Origin: Lachnospiraceae bacterium
GTDB lineage: Bacteria > Bacillota > Clostridia > Lachnospirales > Lachnospiraceae
Assembly (NCBI GenBank): GCA_024698145.1
Contig: JAILRO010000026.1
Location: 1 to 64,000, forward strand
Direction of reading: 5' to 3'
DNA length: 64,000 nt
Part shown: piece by piece, positions 55,701 to 62,954 of the stretch
How the letters are laid out: every line of letters begins with the position of its first letter
Position numbering within the stretch: the first letter of the stretch is position 1
Notes under the pieces: model-generated
Databases searched by the model: none
Told to the model about the DNA's origin: nothing
What the model saw: the letters and a program-made list of their open reading frames with translations, nothing else
Position numbers and translations under genes: made by a program

Positions 55701-56412
55701 AGAGTTCTATCACACCGCTTCCGATATATCTTGCATGGATTAATGACTCATTGCTACTTACTGCAGTCGCATTGTTTCCTGTATAATTCACAATGCTTAT
55801 ACTTGCCGTGTTGTCTCCAACATTTATAGTCTTGTTGGTTTCAGATAATGTGTAATTAACCTGCGCAGGCTCTGGTGTCACACTTCCTTTGACAACCGTC
55901 ACCTTACATGTGTTACTCACTTTATTCGAAGTCGCGGTTATCGTTGCCGTTCCTTCCTTCATACCGGTTATCACACCGGCTGCATCCACCGTCGCAACAG
56001 AAGTATCACTGCATGTAAATGTTACCTTTGAAGAACTCGTTGCCGTGAGCGTACACGTCTTACCTTCCTCAACGGAAAGCGATGTTGCAGAAAGTTTTGG
56101 TACAATCTTAAACTTCTTCTTAACGGTTCCCTTATATCCGCCCTTACCTTTGATCTCAACAGTAGCAGTACCGACCTTCTTATTATTCTTGTACTTAACG
56201 GTATAATTCTTTTTGTTCTTAAGTGTTTTTGTCTTGTTCTTGACAACCACCTTCGGCTTGACTGCCTTCTTGGTGTATGTGTAAGTAGTTTGTGCAAGTT
56301 TAATCTTGCATTTACTCATCTTTGTTGCCGCATTAGCATTACCTGCAGGCATAAATGACAAAACAAGTGCAAAACATATTAACCATGCAATAATCTTTTT
56401 CATTCTTGTCAT
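52786..56412 (-). CDS. Very large secreted protein with Big_2 domain and NHL/beta-propeller-like repeats
   Basis: This 1208-residue exported protein begins with a signal peptide (to about residue 28), then a Lys-rich Ig-like region (KMSKCKIKLAQTTYTYTKK onward), a Big_2 domain (LSATSLSVEEGKTCTLTATSS, TSVATVDAAGVITGMKEGTATITA), a second Ig-like region and a long C-terminal half (about 400-1208) with NHL-like blades. Blade signatures recur: VWNSRVLIYKG, SHNDRLLVFDD, MGDNRVVIWDN, KWSNRLLRFRV. The propeller could bind carbohydrate or protein ligands. No anchor or protease motif was found. ATG 56412 follows AAGGAG. It lies 43 bp after a smaller LRR protein gene, so the two are probably one operon. 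Confidence 0.85.
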   Translation of the reverse strand: MTRMKKIIAWLICFALVLSFMPAGNANAATKMSKCKIKLAQTTYTYTKKAVKPKVVVKNKTKTLKNKKNYTVKYKNNKKVGTATVEIKGKGGYKGTVKKKFKIVPKLSATSLSVEEGKTCTLTATSSSKVTFTCSDTSVATVDAAGVITGMKEGTATITATSNKVSNTCKVTVVKGSVTPEPAQVNYTLSETNKTINVGDNTASISIVNYTGNNATAVSSNESLIHARYIGSGVIELYAHSVGEADVTVTVEGRTLMCHVTAVMSQGGDGGNVRCEMGDGHVYVGYATSVSWNDSSNAQNGLPANIDHSKIKWSADDEDMVIIKPYSKEAKESHNTISDGDIYVDVVKAGDTYIRASYNGVEQAYHLMAYSVTDGEYISVNRNEGNKYLRLEDCTGEDEGLAYGKEAQSVLGSAHLEKTVSDSEEDYGGFNHVSGMAYYKVGSTVYYALCDVWNSRVLIYKGNSINDATSKGPVTVLGQKDYTSSTPGYTRDKMNYPMDCAIDPDGTLIVTDSHNDRLLVFDDIVSIVNSGEKGIAADHVINWFAGEHTDNSTHIVNPWGVNIEKVDGKTKMIVGNLGRNNLLIWNELPETWEEFADEDNGVYTKNYYPDLVLTVEQGATPRSITWTGKQLIVGDENIQSGDGSNRSCYRVFNGFPTVEGMTAKVTAGKAITKTTKEYKINEDGTTQTQYTFSQTVAGNMDDFIYADTYGEGAMINGRLYLVCHGGLYIYNDGEINNADDAGDLRMWNTHENAYIGYNGKQVGYYVCGGGMGQLFYEADKDVLWYGAFNDNQLVGWSKPEELFDKATKASGEFATDVRACPIPDITVGADTYNINSTKASSKIAFMHNPVPESDGKHFVVLDDLDGQLRVYNDIPCSPGVLPDYSYEFNHELGDVKLYKDNKGKVTMIVTERTMRLIHIWNDYKFDGAMPDVTIGKRIGSEYLTGEVTNVEYDGTYFYLTTGTHSSESGRLKVLVYKGIPTKESEPVAVITGEDFSATYYGQVSSNGNYVIVNPNGTKVLVYKTSQFEGSNTTKTLSVSDAENVIDTVNVGEEINETNDPDNEKYGIDYSGSNINQHFNLYPYEYYDSSVGGNVTKTMYERTTISSMYDMLITADNMLVITNMGDNRVVIWDNINDAIEKNPVTTIIGHSEKSYSTNDLYGVYDYHAPVGTLYNNTLYMPNKLCFDGKNLWVGEYKWSNRLLRFRVVE

Positions 56413-56455
56413 AGCAACCTCTCCTTTGCTTCCAACATTTATTACTATTCCAAAA

Positions 56456-57721
56456 TTATCTTTTTTGAATTATTTGACCCTGATTTCTCGATGAGTTTTC
56501 TTGTTTTTTTTTTTGTTTTTTGCTACCGTATAGTTTTATCTTTAATTTCTTTGAATTCGTATCAAATGCAGATTTTCCAATATTTTTTATTTTCTTCGAT
56601 TTGATTACTATTTTCTTCAGTTTTTTTGCATTTTCAAATGCACCTTCTTCGATATCAGAAATATCTGCATTTATCGTGATATTCTTTAAATGATTGTTAT
56701 TGTAAAACGCATATTCCTTAATTGCCTTTACCGGATATGTTTTGTTCTCAATCTTATATTCATATGCTTCATAAAACTTTTCCTGTACGGTAATTTTATT
56801 CGGTATCGTAGCAGAGGAAACATCCTTAGCACCTATAACTTCAAGGTACTCCTTGCCGTTATCGCCTCTCTTGCAATAAAAAACATTGTTATCCTCTATT
56901 TTGTCCGCATCCGAACATTCTGCATATTTTCTAATAGTTTCGGGGATTGTAACAACCTTGGATTTATCTGTTTTTTTGAGGCAAACAAGGTCTACGCCCG
57001 AAAGTCCCGGAACCTCTTCTAACGCCTTAATATATACAATGTCGTTTCCGTTTACGGTAACATAGTAGCATACAGTCTCTTCTTTTGGTCCGTATTTCTT
57101 GTTATAGCTATCATTATTCCAATAATCATTTATAGAGATTTTTGCCCAAATCTTGTGACACTTATATTCTGTTTGTTTTTGGGTGTAAGGACTTTCTTGG
57201 GTTATGGTTTCTATCCCATCATAATGCCATGTTTCTCCGGCACAAAGCGTTGTACCTTTTCCATCAACAATCCAACGGTCTACAGGGGCTTCAAGGTCGG
57301 TTCTTTCCGCAACAATCCAACTCCATTTAGGATATTTTTTATCTTTTACATAAATGCGCCCACTCTTCAAATCCGTATAAAAATAATATTCACTAGACCC
57401 CGGATGAGGCGTTGTATAATCTCCACTGGCAACTGAGTTTTTGCGGTCATATAACATCCGCTTCCAGATGTGTTCACCCAAAGGATAATTTTTCATGTCT
57501 TCAACAAATGAATCCGTACTATAATCCTTTGACCATATCGTAGCGAATATCATTTCAGCATAATTATACTTGTCGAAGGCTTTTTTCATGATTTTGTCTG
57601 TATCTGGGTTTGCCGCCTTAACCACTCTGCTGTCCAAACAAGCAGATATGCAAACAGCAATAACCATCGTGCAAAAAAATACATTCAATGTTTTCTTATT
57701 TTTCTTTATCCACGCTATCAT
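56456..57721 (-). CDS. Secreted BspA-like leucine-rich-repeat protein
   Basis: This 421-residue exported protein has a signal peptide or N-terminal membrane anchor (KTLNVFFCTMVIAVCISAC within the first 35 residues), a central domain of about 260 residues that I do not recognise, and a C-terminal set of BspA-type LRR_5 repeats (IKEYAFYNNNHLKNITI, IEEGAFENAKKLKKIVI, IGKSAFDTNSKKLKI). The tail is Lys/Gln-rich. LRR_5 proteins mediate adhesion in other bacteria. The start is ATG 57721, eight bases after AGGAGG; the frame runs back 26 codons without a site. It has its own promoter. Confidence 0.82.
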   Translation of the reverse strand: MIAWIKKNKKTLNVFFCTMVIAVCISACLDSRVVKAANPDTDKIMKKAFDKYNYAEMIFATIWSKDYSTDSFVEDMKNYPLGEHIWKRMLYDRKNSVASGDYTTPHPGSSEYYFYTDLKSGRIYVKDKKYPKWSWIVAERTDLEAPVDRWIVDGKGTTLCAGETWHYDGIETITQESPYTQKQTEYKCHKIWAKISINDYWNNDSYNKKYGPKEETVCYYVTVNGNDIVYIKALEEVPGLSGVDLVCLKKTDKSKVVTIPETIRKYAECSDADKIEDNNVFYCKRGDNGKEYLEVIGAKDVSSATIPNKITVQEKFYEAYEYKIENKTYPVKAIKEYAFYNNNHLKNITINADISDIEEGAFENAKKLKKIVIKSKKIKNIGKSAFDTNSKKLKIKLYGSKKQKKKQENSSRNQGQIIQKR

Positions 57722-57761
57722 AACCACCCCCTCCTCATTATCACAAAAATAAACTAGTCTT

Positions 57762-57791
57762 ATTATATCACAAATGCTGTTCGTACTGCAA
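57762..57791 (-). promoter_or_regulatory. Promoter of the LRR/NHL surface-protein operon
   Basis: On the minus strand TTGCAG (57786-57791) and TATAAT (57762-57767) are 18 bases apart, with an extended TG one base before the -10. It lies 41 bases ahead of the start. Confidence 0.65.
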
Positions 57792-57815
57792 AGCAGCATT
57801 TGCTAATCGCTTTCA

Positions 57816-57856
57816 TAAAAAAACAGCAAAAGAGAGCCTTCATTACGAAAGCCCTC
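57816..57856 (-). terminator. Intrinsic terminator after the aerolysin-like/LRR gene
   Basis: On the minus strand GAGGGCTTTC pairs with GAAGGCTCTC (two G-U pairs) and is followed by TTTTGCTGTTTTTTT. It lies about 20 bases after the stop codon. Confidence 0.75.
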
Positions 57857-57875
57857 CGGACACATAAAAGAGAAT

Positions 57876-60509
57876 CTATTTAATTTTTTTGAACTTCTGA
57901 CTCTTCTTAGTTACACCCTTCTTCTTAAGTATCTTCTTGTAAGATGAATATACTTTTGAAGGAACTTTAATTACTGCTTTGTTGTTAATACCCTTAAATG
58001 CATTGCTTCCTACAGTCTTCTTGGTAAGCTTATCTGTTTTAATGGTGATGTTCTTAAGCTTCTTACAATTGTAGAAGGCTTTTTCTCCGATACTTGTGAC
58101 AGATGCAGGTATTGTAATCTCTGTAAGTGCCTTACAACCACCGAATGCATCTTCACCGATTTCTTCGACATTACTTCTAATGCTAACTTTCTTAAGCTTC
58201 TTGCTGTTTTCCAAAGCCCCCTCAGCGATTCCAATTACCTTGTATGTCTTGCCTGCAGATTTGACGGTTGCAGGAATTGTTACAGAAGACGCTTTTGAAT
58301 TAGTTAATTCAGAAAATACAACTGCCTTATCGGATACTATTTCATACTCTGCATTAGATGTTTCAATTGTCTCTCCATCTGTAGAGCCATCTTTGCTTCC
58401 TGTCGTCGCATCTCCTGCAGCACCTGTAATATTAACTGTAATACCCTTTATATCTATTGTCTGTGACAGTTTTGCAGGGTTGACATGTGTAGGTGCATAT
58501 TTGATAATTGCAGTTCCTGCACCTGTTGCTTTGAGTTCATAATGACCTGCAGTGTTCTTGCTTATAACTGCCGGTCCGCTCTCAACAGCCCATTCGCCCG
58601 ATGTATTCTCGTCAAATCCATAGAACAACGCACCCATGTCGTTAAAACCGGATACACTCACCTCACTCAAATCGTAAGTTTCACCTTCAGAGAGGTCTAT
58701 CTGATTAATCGAAGGCTTTATAACCTGAAGATTACGCACAGGCTCAAACTCTGAAGCTGTAATACGAACGCCCTTCTTAGTCATCGAGAACTTACCTCCA
58801 CAAGGAAGTGTTGGTCTGCAGAAATAGAGATTTCCAAGTGACAGACTTGCCTGCGAAGACTTACTTGCAGCAAAATATTTCATCCAACTTTTTTCAGTTG
58901 ATGGTTCTATATTATTGTGTGCATAATTAACAACTGCTGTTTTGAATAGTTCATCAATCGTAACGTTTCTGTAATAGTCATCATTTAAGCAATGCGGCAC
59001 AACCGTACCACTTTTGATATTTTTTTTGTCAAAAGCAGGCAAACCAGCTTCAACTTCAATATAAGAATCATATAAAAGAACGTCCGTCTTATATACAGGT
59101 GATACTTTTGAATCATACGTATATGTCATCGTGGTCTCTGTAGGCTGAACTACAATTGTACTACGTGTATATGGTGGCATCTCCAATGAATAATCCTTTG
59201 TGCGGGTTACAACCTTACTGTTATCGGTTGTCGTACCCTCCATTTTCGTAGATTCGACAGTCCAGCTTGCCATCTCCGTTGCAGAAAATCCCATTTCCAT
59301 ACCAACTTCCACAACAGGGGAAGTTGCCTTAATGCTGTAGTTAAATGATTGCGTAGCTGACAATTCATTCGTACACGCCTTCGAATATGAGCATTCTTGT
59401 GTAACGCTCTTGGCAATACCTTCTTCTACAGTGTAACTTGTTGAAACAGAGGATGTTGAACCGGTAAGATTCTCCGCATAATACATATCAGCACTTGTAT
59501 CCGAATCGTTATTATTATATGTTACACTGCTCTTAACATCCTTTGAGTTGCATTCAATACCTTTCTGTTTGAGAATATCAAGCGTATCTCCTTTTTTTAC
59601 ATCGTTAGACTCTGCAGACGTTGTAAAGTAGTCCTCCTGACGGTCAATAGCGTTAAAGTCGTGGAAAAACAGTACATAAATATATGGCTTTTTATTAAAA
59701 TATCCACTACTATAACCTCCAACCCATTCGCCATTCTCTTTGTGTACAACAGTAAAATCTCGATCTAACTTTTCGTCAAATGAGTTAATGTTGTTAACCA
59801 CAACCATACAATAGCAAGGTGTCTGCTGTTCGCCATCCTTTAGCTTATATTTCTGTTTGATATCATTATATATGCTATTGTCTTTTCCCCACATAACAAC
59901 TGCCCTTGCATAAGCCTGATTAGTATTTTGGGCGTTATTTATCTGGTTCTCATAGTTAGTAACACCCTTATCTGTTAAATAAGGATCGTTAAGAACTGCA
60001 TTTTCATAAGCCGCTATAGGATTGCTTCCATAAGATAAAGCTGTATGATAAGCGCCCGATATCGCCGGACTGTCTCCACTTTTTTGAGTATCGTCCTTCA
60101 TAGCAAGACAAAGCATCTCTGCCCATGCTTCTGAAATAGTCGAGCCTTTCGCCGGCGTTTTTATAGCTGTTAATGTTCCATTACCATATGAAGCATCCTT
60201 AAAAAACATATTATACGTAAAGAGTTTATCAGTCGGCGTAGTAAGTATCTTTTTGTTCATAATCTGACTGTCATCATTAGCTGCAAACTCCGGGATTTCG
60301 AAATCCCCCTCAAGCAAATCTGAATATTTGACATCTTCGCCTGTACTTTTTATGTAGTTCGATGTCAACTCATCAAGACAACTCATATCTGCATCATGTT
60401 CTGCTTTTCCAGCCTGCACTGTCTTCGGACCGGCAAATCCTGAAAGCACCATTGCCGTCGAAAGTGTCAGACACATAAACCGTTTGATGTGTAGCATTTT
60501 CATCCTCAT
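57876..60509 (-). CDS. Exported protein with aerolysin/ETX-MTX2-like region and BspA-type LRR tail
   Basis: This protein of about 877 residues has a signal peptide (to about residue 34), an N-terminal domain of about 290 residues that I do not recognise, a Ser/Thr-rich beta region (about 330-485), an Ig-like region and a C-terminal set of LRR_5 repeats (IAEGALENSKKLKKVSI, IGEDAFGGCKALTEITI, IGEKAFYNCKKLKNITI) ending in a Lys-rich tail. The beta region has long alternating strands, a Gly/Met-rich hydrophobic loop (VVEVGMEMGFSATEMASW) and the closing EMPPYTRSTIVVQP, a pattern like the membrane-insertion region and the 'VPP..' strand of ETX/MTX2 toxins. Pore formation is inference. ATG 60509 follows AAAGGGG. 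It is divergent from a response regulator gene. Confidence 0.8.
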   Translation of the reverse strand: MRMKMLHIKRFMCLTLSTAMVLSGFAGPKTVQAGKAEHDADMSCLDELTSNYIKSTGEDVKYSDLLEGDFEIPEFAANDDSQIMNKKILTTPTDKLFTYNMFFKDASYGNGTLTAIKTPAKGSTISEAWAEMLCLAMKDDTQKSGDSPAISGAYHTALSYGSNPIAAYENAVLNDPYLTDKGVTNYENQINNAQNTNQAYARAVVMWGKDNSIYNDIKQKYKLKDGEQQTPCYCMVVVNNINSFDEKLDRDFTVVHKENGEWVGGYSSGYFNKKPYIYVLFFHDFNAIDRQEDYFTTSAESNDVKKGDTLDILKQKGIECNSKDVKSSVTYNNNDSDTSADMYYAENLTGSTSSVSTSYTVEEGIAKSVTQECSYSKACTNELSATQSFNYSIKATSPVVEVGMEMGFSATEMASWTVESTKMEGTTTDNSKVVTRTKDYSLEMPPYTRSTIVVQPTETTMTYTYDSKVSPVYKTDVLLYDSYIEVEAGLPAFDKKNIKSGTVVPHCLNDDYYRNVTIDELFKTAVVNYAHNNIEPSTEKSWMKYFAASKSSQASLSLGNLYFCRPTLPCGGKFSMTKKGVRITASEFEPVRNLQVIKPSINQIDLSEGETYDLSEVSVSGFNDMGALFYGFDENTSGEWAVESGPAVISKNTAGHYELKATGAGTAIIKYAPTHVNPAKLSQTIDIKGITVNITGAAGDATTGSKDGSTDGETIETSNAEYEIVSDKAVVFSELTNSKASSVTIPATVKSAGKTYKVIGIAEGALENSKKLKKVSIRSNVEEIGEDAFGGCKALTEITIPASVTSIGEKAFYNCKKLKNITIKTDKLTKKTVGSNAFKGINNKAVIKVPSKVYSSYKKILKKKGVTKKSQKFKKIK

Positions 60510-60591
60510 CTTTATTACCCCTTTCATAAAAAAGACATGATATGTTATAATGTAATCGACATTATAGCATCGAAAAAATGAAACATTTTCC

Positions 60592-60611
60592 CGGTTACGA
60601 ATCTGTAACCG
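60592..60611. promoter_or_regulatory. Operator candidate in the divergent promoter region
   Basis: A perfect inverted repeat, CGGTTAC and GTAACCG with a six-base spacer, flanked by TTTC and GAAA, lies between the divergent aerolysin-like and response-regulator genes. A minus-strand TATAAT (60561-60566) with a poor -35 lies just downstream, so an activator bound here would sit next to the -35. On the plus strand it overlaps a possible TTACGA/TAATAT pair. Confidence 0.4.
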
Positions 60612-60687
60612 AAACCATAATATGCAGTTTTGGTGTGGTATTATTAGCTTACATTAATCATTTGCATATTATCGAAGGAGAAAATAT

Positions 60688-61374
60688 ATGAGTAGAATAT
60701 TACTTGTCGAAGATGAGGAAGCGGTTCTGCTTCTTAACAAAAGACATCTTGAGAAAAACGGATATGAAGTATATAGTGCAACTACCATCAAACAGGCAGA
60801 GGCAATTATATGGGAATACCCACCCGATCTTATAATATTAGACGTTATGCTGCCGGACGGTTCTGGGCTCGATTTGTGTCGGAAAATTCGCGATATATCA
60901 ACAGCTCCGGTGCTGTTTTTGTCTTGTCTTTCGGATAATTCGGATATAATAAGAGGGCTTGATAACGGCGGTGATGATTATCTACCAAAGCCATACAGCA
61001 TAGATGTGTTGCTTGCCAGAGTAGCCACTTTGTTAAGACGCAGCAAGAATCCGATAGGAATCATTGAACTTCCGCCACTTAGAATTAATCTCTCAAATGG
61101 TAAGGTCACGCTGGAAAAAGAAGAGATTTTGCTGTCCCAGAAAGAACTCCAATTGCTTGCGTTTCTCGCACAACACGCAGGATGCGAATATTCTTCCAAA
61201 GAATTATATAACGCAGTATGGGGTGAGGATAACGAAACTTCTACCGGAACAGTTAAGGCCCATATCTCAAGACTTCGTTCAAAACTTCATCTCAATGATA
61301 TGAGCCCATTTGAATTAATATTTACACCGGAGAAGAAATATATGTTTCTGAAAGTTCGTTTTTCACCGGAATAA
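60688..61374 (+). CDS. OmpR/PhoB family response regulator
   Basis: This 228-residue regulator has a receiver domain (acidic VEDEE, phospho-acceptor D52 in IILDVMLPDG, LSCL and KPY) and a winged-helix output domain (LLSQKELQLLAFL, YNAVWGEDNETSTGTVKAHISRLRSKL). The usual Ser/Thr of the 'LTA' switch is Ser in FLSC. ATG 60688 follows AAGGAG. It is on the plus strand, divergent from the aerolysin-like gene, and its last 53 bases overlap the 3' end of a histidine kinase gene on the other strand. That kinase is its probable partner. An operator-like inverted repeat lies upstream. Confidence 0.9.
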   Translation: MSRILLVEDEEAVLLLNKRHLEKNGYEVYSATTIKQAEAIIWEYPPDLIILDVMLPDGSGLDLCRKIRDISTAPVLFLSCLSDNSDIIRGLDNGGDDYLPKPYSIDVLLARVATLLRRSKNPIGIIELPPLRINLSNGKVTLEKEEILLSQKELQLLAFLAQHAGCEYSSKELYNAVWGEDNETSTGTVKAHISRLRSKLHLNDMSPFELIFTPEKKYMFLKVRFSPE

Positions 61375-62926
61375 CAAAACTGATTGTTGTTCCTTCGCCA
61401 AGTTTACTTTCGATTCCGATTGTTCCACCATGTGCTTCTATTATACATTTACTGATATACAGGCCGAGACCCGTGCCTGTATTTCTTTTGCCATTTCCAC
61501 CTTCTTCATCCTTATAATAACGCTCGAAAATGTAGGGCAGAGCTTCTTCTGATATGCCCTCGCCGGTATCCTTTACAGATATTTTAATACCGTCCTTCTC
61601 ATCTTCCGTCATAACGGTAATGTTACCGTTTCTTGTGTGTCTTGAAGCATTGGTTATCAAATTGATGATTACCTGTCTTATACGGTTCTCATCACAAAAT
61701 ACAGATGACACGCTACTTCGTTTCATATAATTAACCGTATTGCCATTGTTAGCAAAAACCGGATAATATGTGTTAAGGATATCCTGAATAAGCACCGTCG
61801 GGGAAACATTTTTCTTATTAAGGTTAAATCGACCTTCGTCAATGGCGGACACGTCCATAACCTGCGACACCATAAGAGCGAGTCGATTCGCTTCCGCTAT
61901 TATCACTTTGATATTCTTCTCAACCTGCATAAGATCATTTTCACTCGGTATCGACATCAGCAACTCTCTACTCTCGTCCGCATAGCCACTCACAATTGTA
62001 AGCGGTGTTTTAAGCTCGTGGGAAATGTTGGCTAACGACTCTGATTTTAACCTGTCTGCTTCCGCAAGCGCTTCTTTCTCCATCTGACTTAATCGCAAAA
62101 GCTTCTCCTTCTCTATGCTATCCTTTTCAACCGGTGTCGCAACAGAAGACACAACCTTAAGAGCCGCCAAACCGGCCACCAAACCGATAATAACATACGC
62201 TATTATTATATTGAGTACGATTGATCTTAGTGCCTTTTTCGTTTTGAGCCTGTTCTCGGTATCGTATTCATCCTTTATCTCATCCACATGGTCTTCCCAT
62301 AATTTCGCCATTGATTCGTCAGTGTATATACCCAAATAAAAACCATCAATATATTCCAGAGTAGTCATGACAGCGCTTCCTTTGATGTCACTGTCAAAAG
62401 CGTCGATGGCGCCCTGTTCTTCTGCTGCTTTTAATACATCTTTCTCTGTATATTCATCATATACATAACCGTATCCCTCCGGATCCGACTCGATTTTCTC
62501 GTGAATTCTTGCTCGTAATTCTTCAGGATCTACCGGCTCTAATTCATACCCCTTAATTGCTGCCAGCATTTCTGAATCTTTGAACATGAAGAAATACTCT
62601 GCATCCAATCCGTATTTTTCATTCGTCTGTTTTGCCACAAGGAGTAATTGGTCTTGCGGTGATACCCCGTCTTTCCATTCAATCTCGGTGGCACTTTGCA
62701 AAAAGAGTCTATATACGAACATATCACTTTGCAGAAAACCACCTCTTATATCAGTCATCATGGCAGCAGACTTTTTCTGCTCATTGTCATACGAAAGATC
62801 TGTCATATACCTTACGCCATACGCTGTGATAAGACTTGACGATATTATTCCTCCTATGACAAGTAATATAAGAATAATATATAGTTTGATCTTGAAATTA
62901 GCTGTTTGGGGTTGAGTGTTACTCAT
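61322..62926 (-). CDS. Sensor histidine kinase with large extracytoplasmic domain
   Basis: This 534-residue kinase has membrane helices at about 13-36 and 236-260 enclosing a sensor region of about 200 residues, a HAMP-like linker and coiled segment, HisKA with the phospho-acceptor H303 in ISHELKTP, and HATPase with NLITNASRH, DTGEGI and GTGLGLYI. The C-terminus overlaps the convergent response-regulator gene by 53 bases. ATG 62926 follows GGAGG, 28 bp after an LRR surface-protein gene, which suggests co-transcription with it. Confidence 0.9.
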   Translation of the reverse strand: MSNTQPQTANFKIKLYIILILLVIGGIISSSLITAYGVRYMTDLSYDNEQKKSAAMMTDIRGGFLQSDMFVYRLFLQSATEIEWKDGVSPQDQLLLVAKQTNEKYGLDAEYFFMFKDSEMLAAIKGYELEPVDPEELRARIHEKIESDPEGYGYVYDEYTEKDVLKAAEEQGAIDAFDSDIKGSAVMTTLEYIDGFYLGIYTDESMAKLWEDHVDEIKDEYDTENRLKTKKALRSIVLNIIIAYVIIGLVAGLAALKVVSSVATPVEKDSIEKEKLLRLSQMEKEALAEADRLKSESLANISHELKTPLTIVSGYADESRELLMSIPSENDLMQVEKNIKVIIAEANRLALMVSQVMDVSAIDEGRFNLNKKNVSPTVLIQDILNTYYPVFANNGNTVNYMKRSSVSSVFCDENRIRQVIINLITNASRHTRNGNITVMTEDEKDGIKISVKDTGEGISEEALPYIFERYYKDEEGGNGKRNTGTGLGLYISKCIIEAHGGTIGIESKLGEGTTISFVIPVKNELSETYISSPV

Positions 62927-62954
62927 TATATACCTCCACGTTGTTGTGTGATGT

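Noticed and set aside
61322-61374. Frameshift or misassembly where two genes overlap at their 3' ends
   Set aside because: Both frames end in complete, family-typical C-termini on opposite strands, so the overlap looks genuine.
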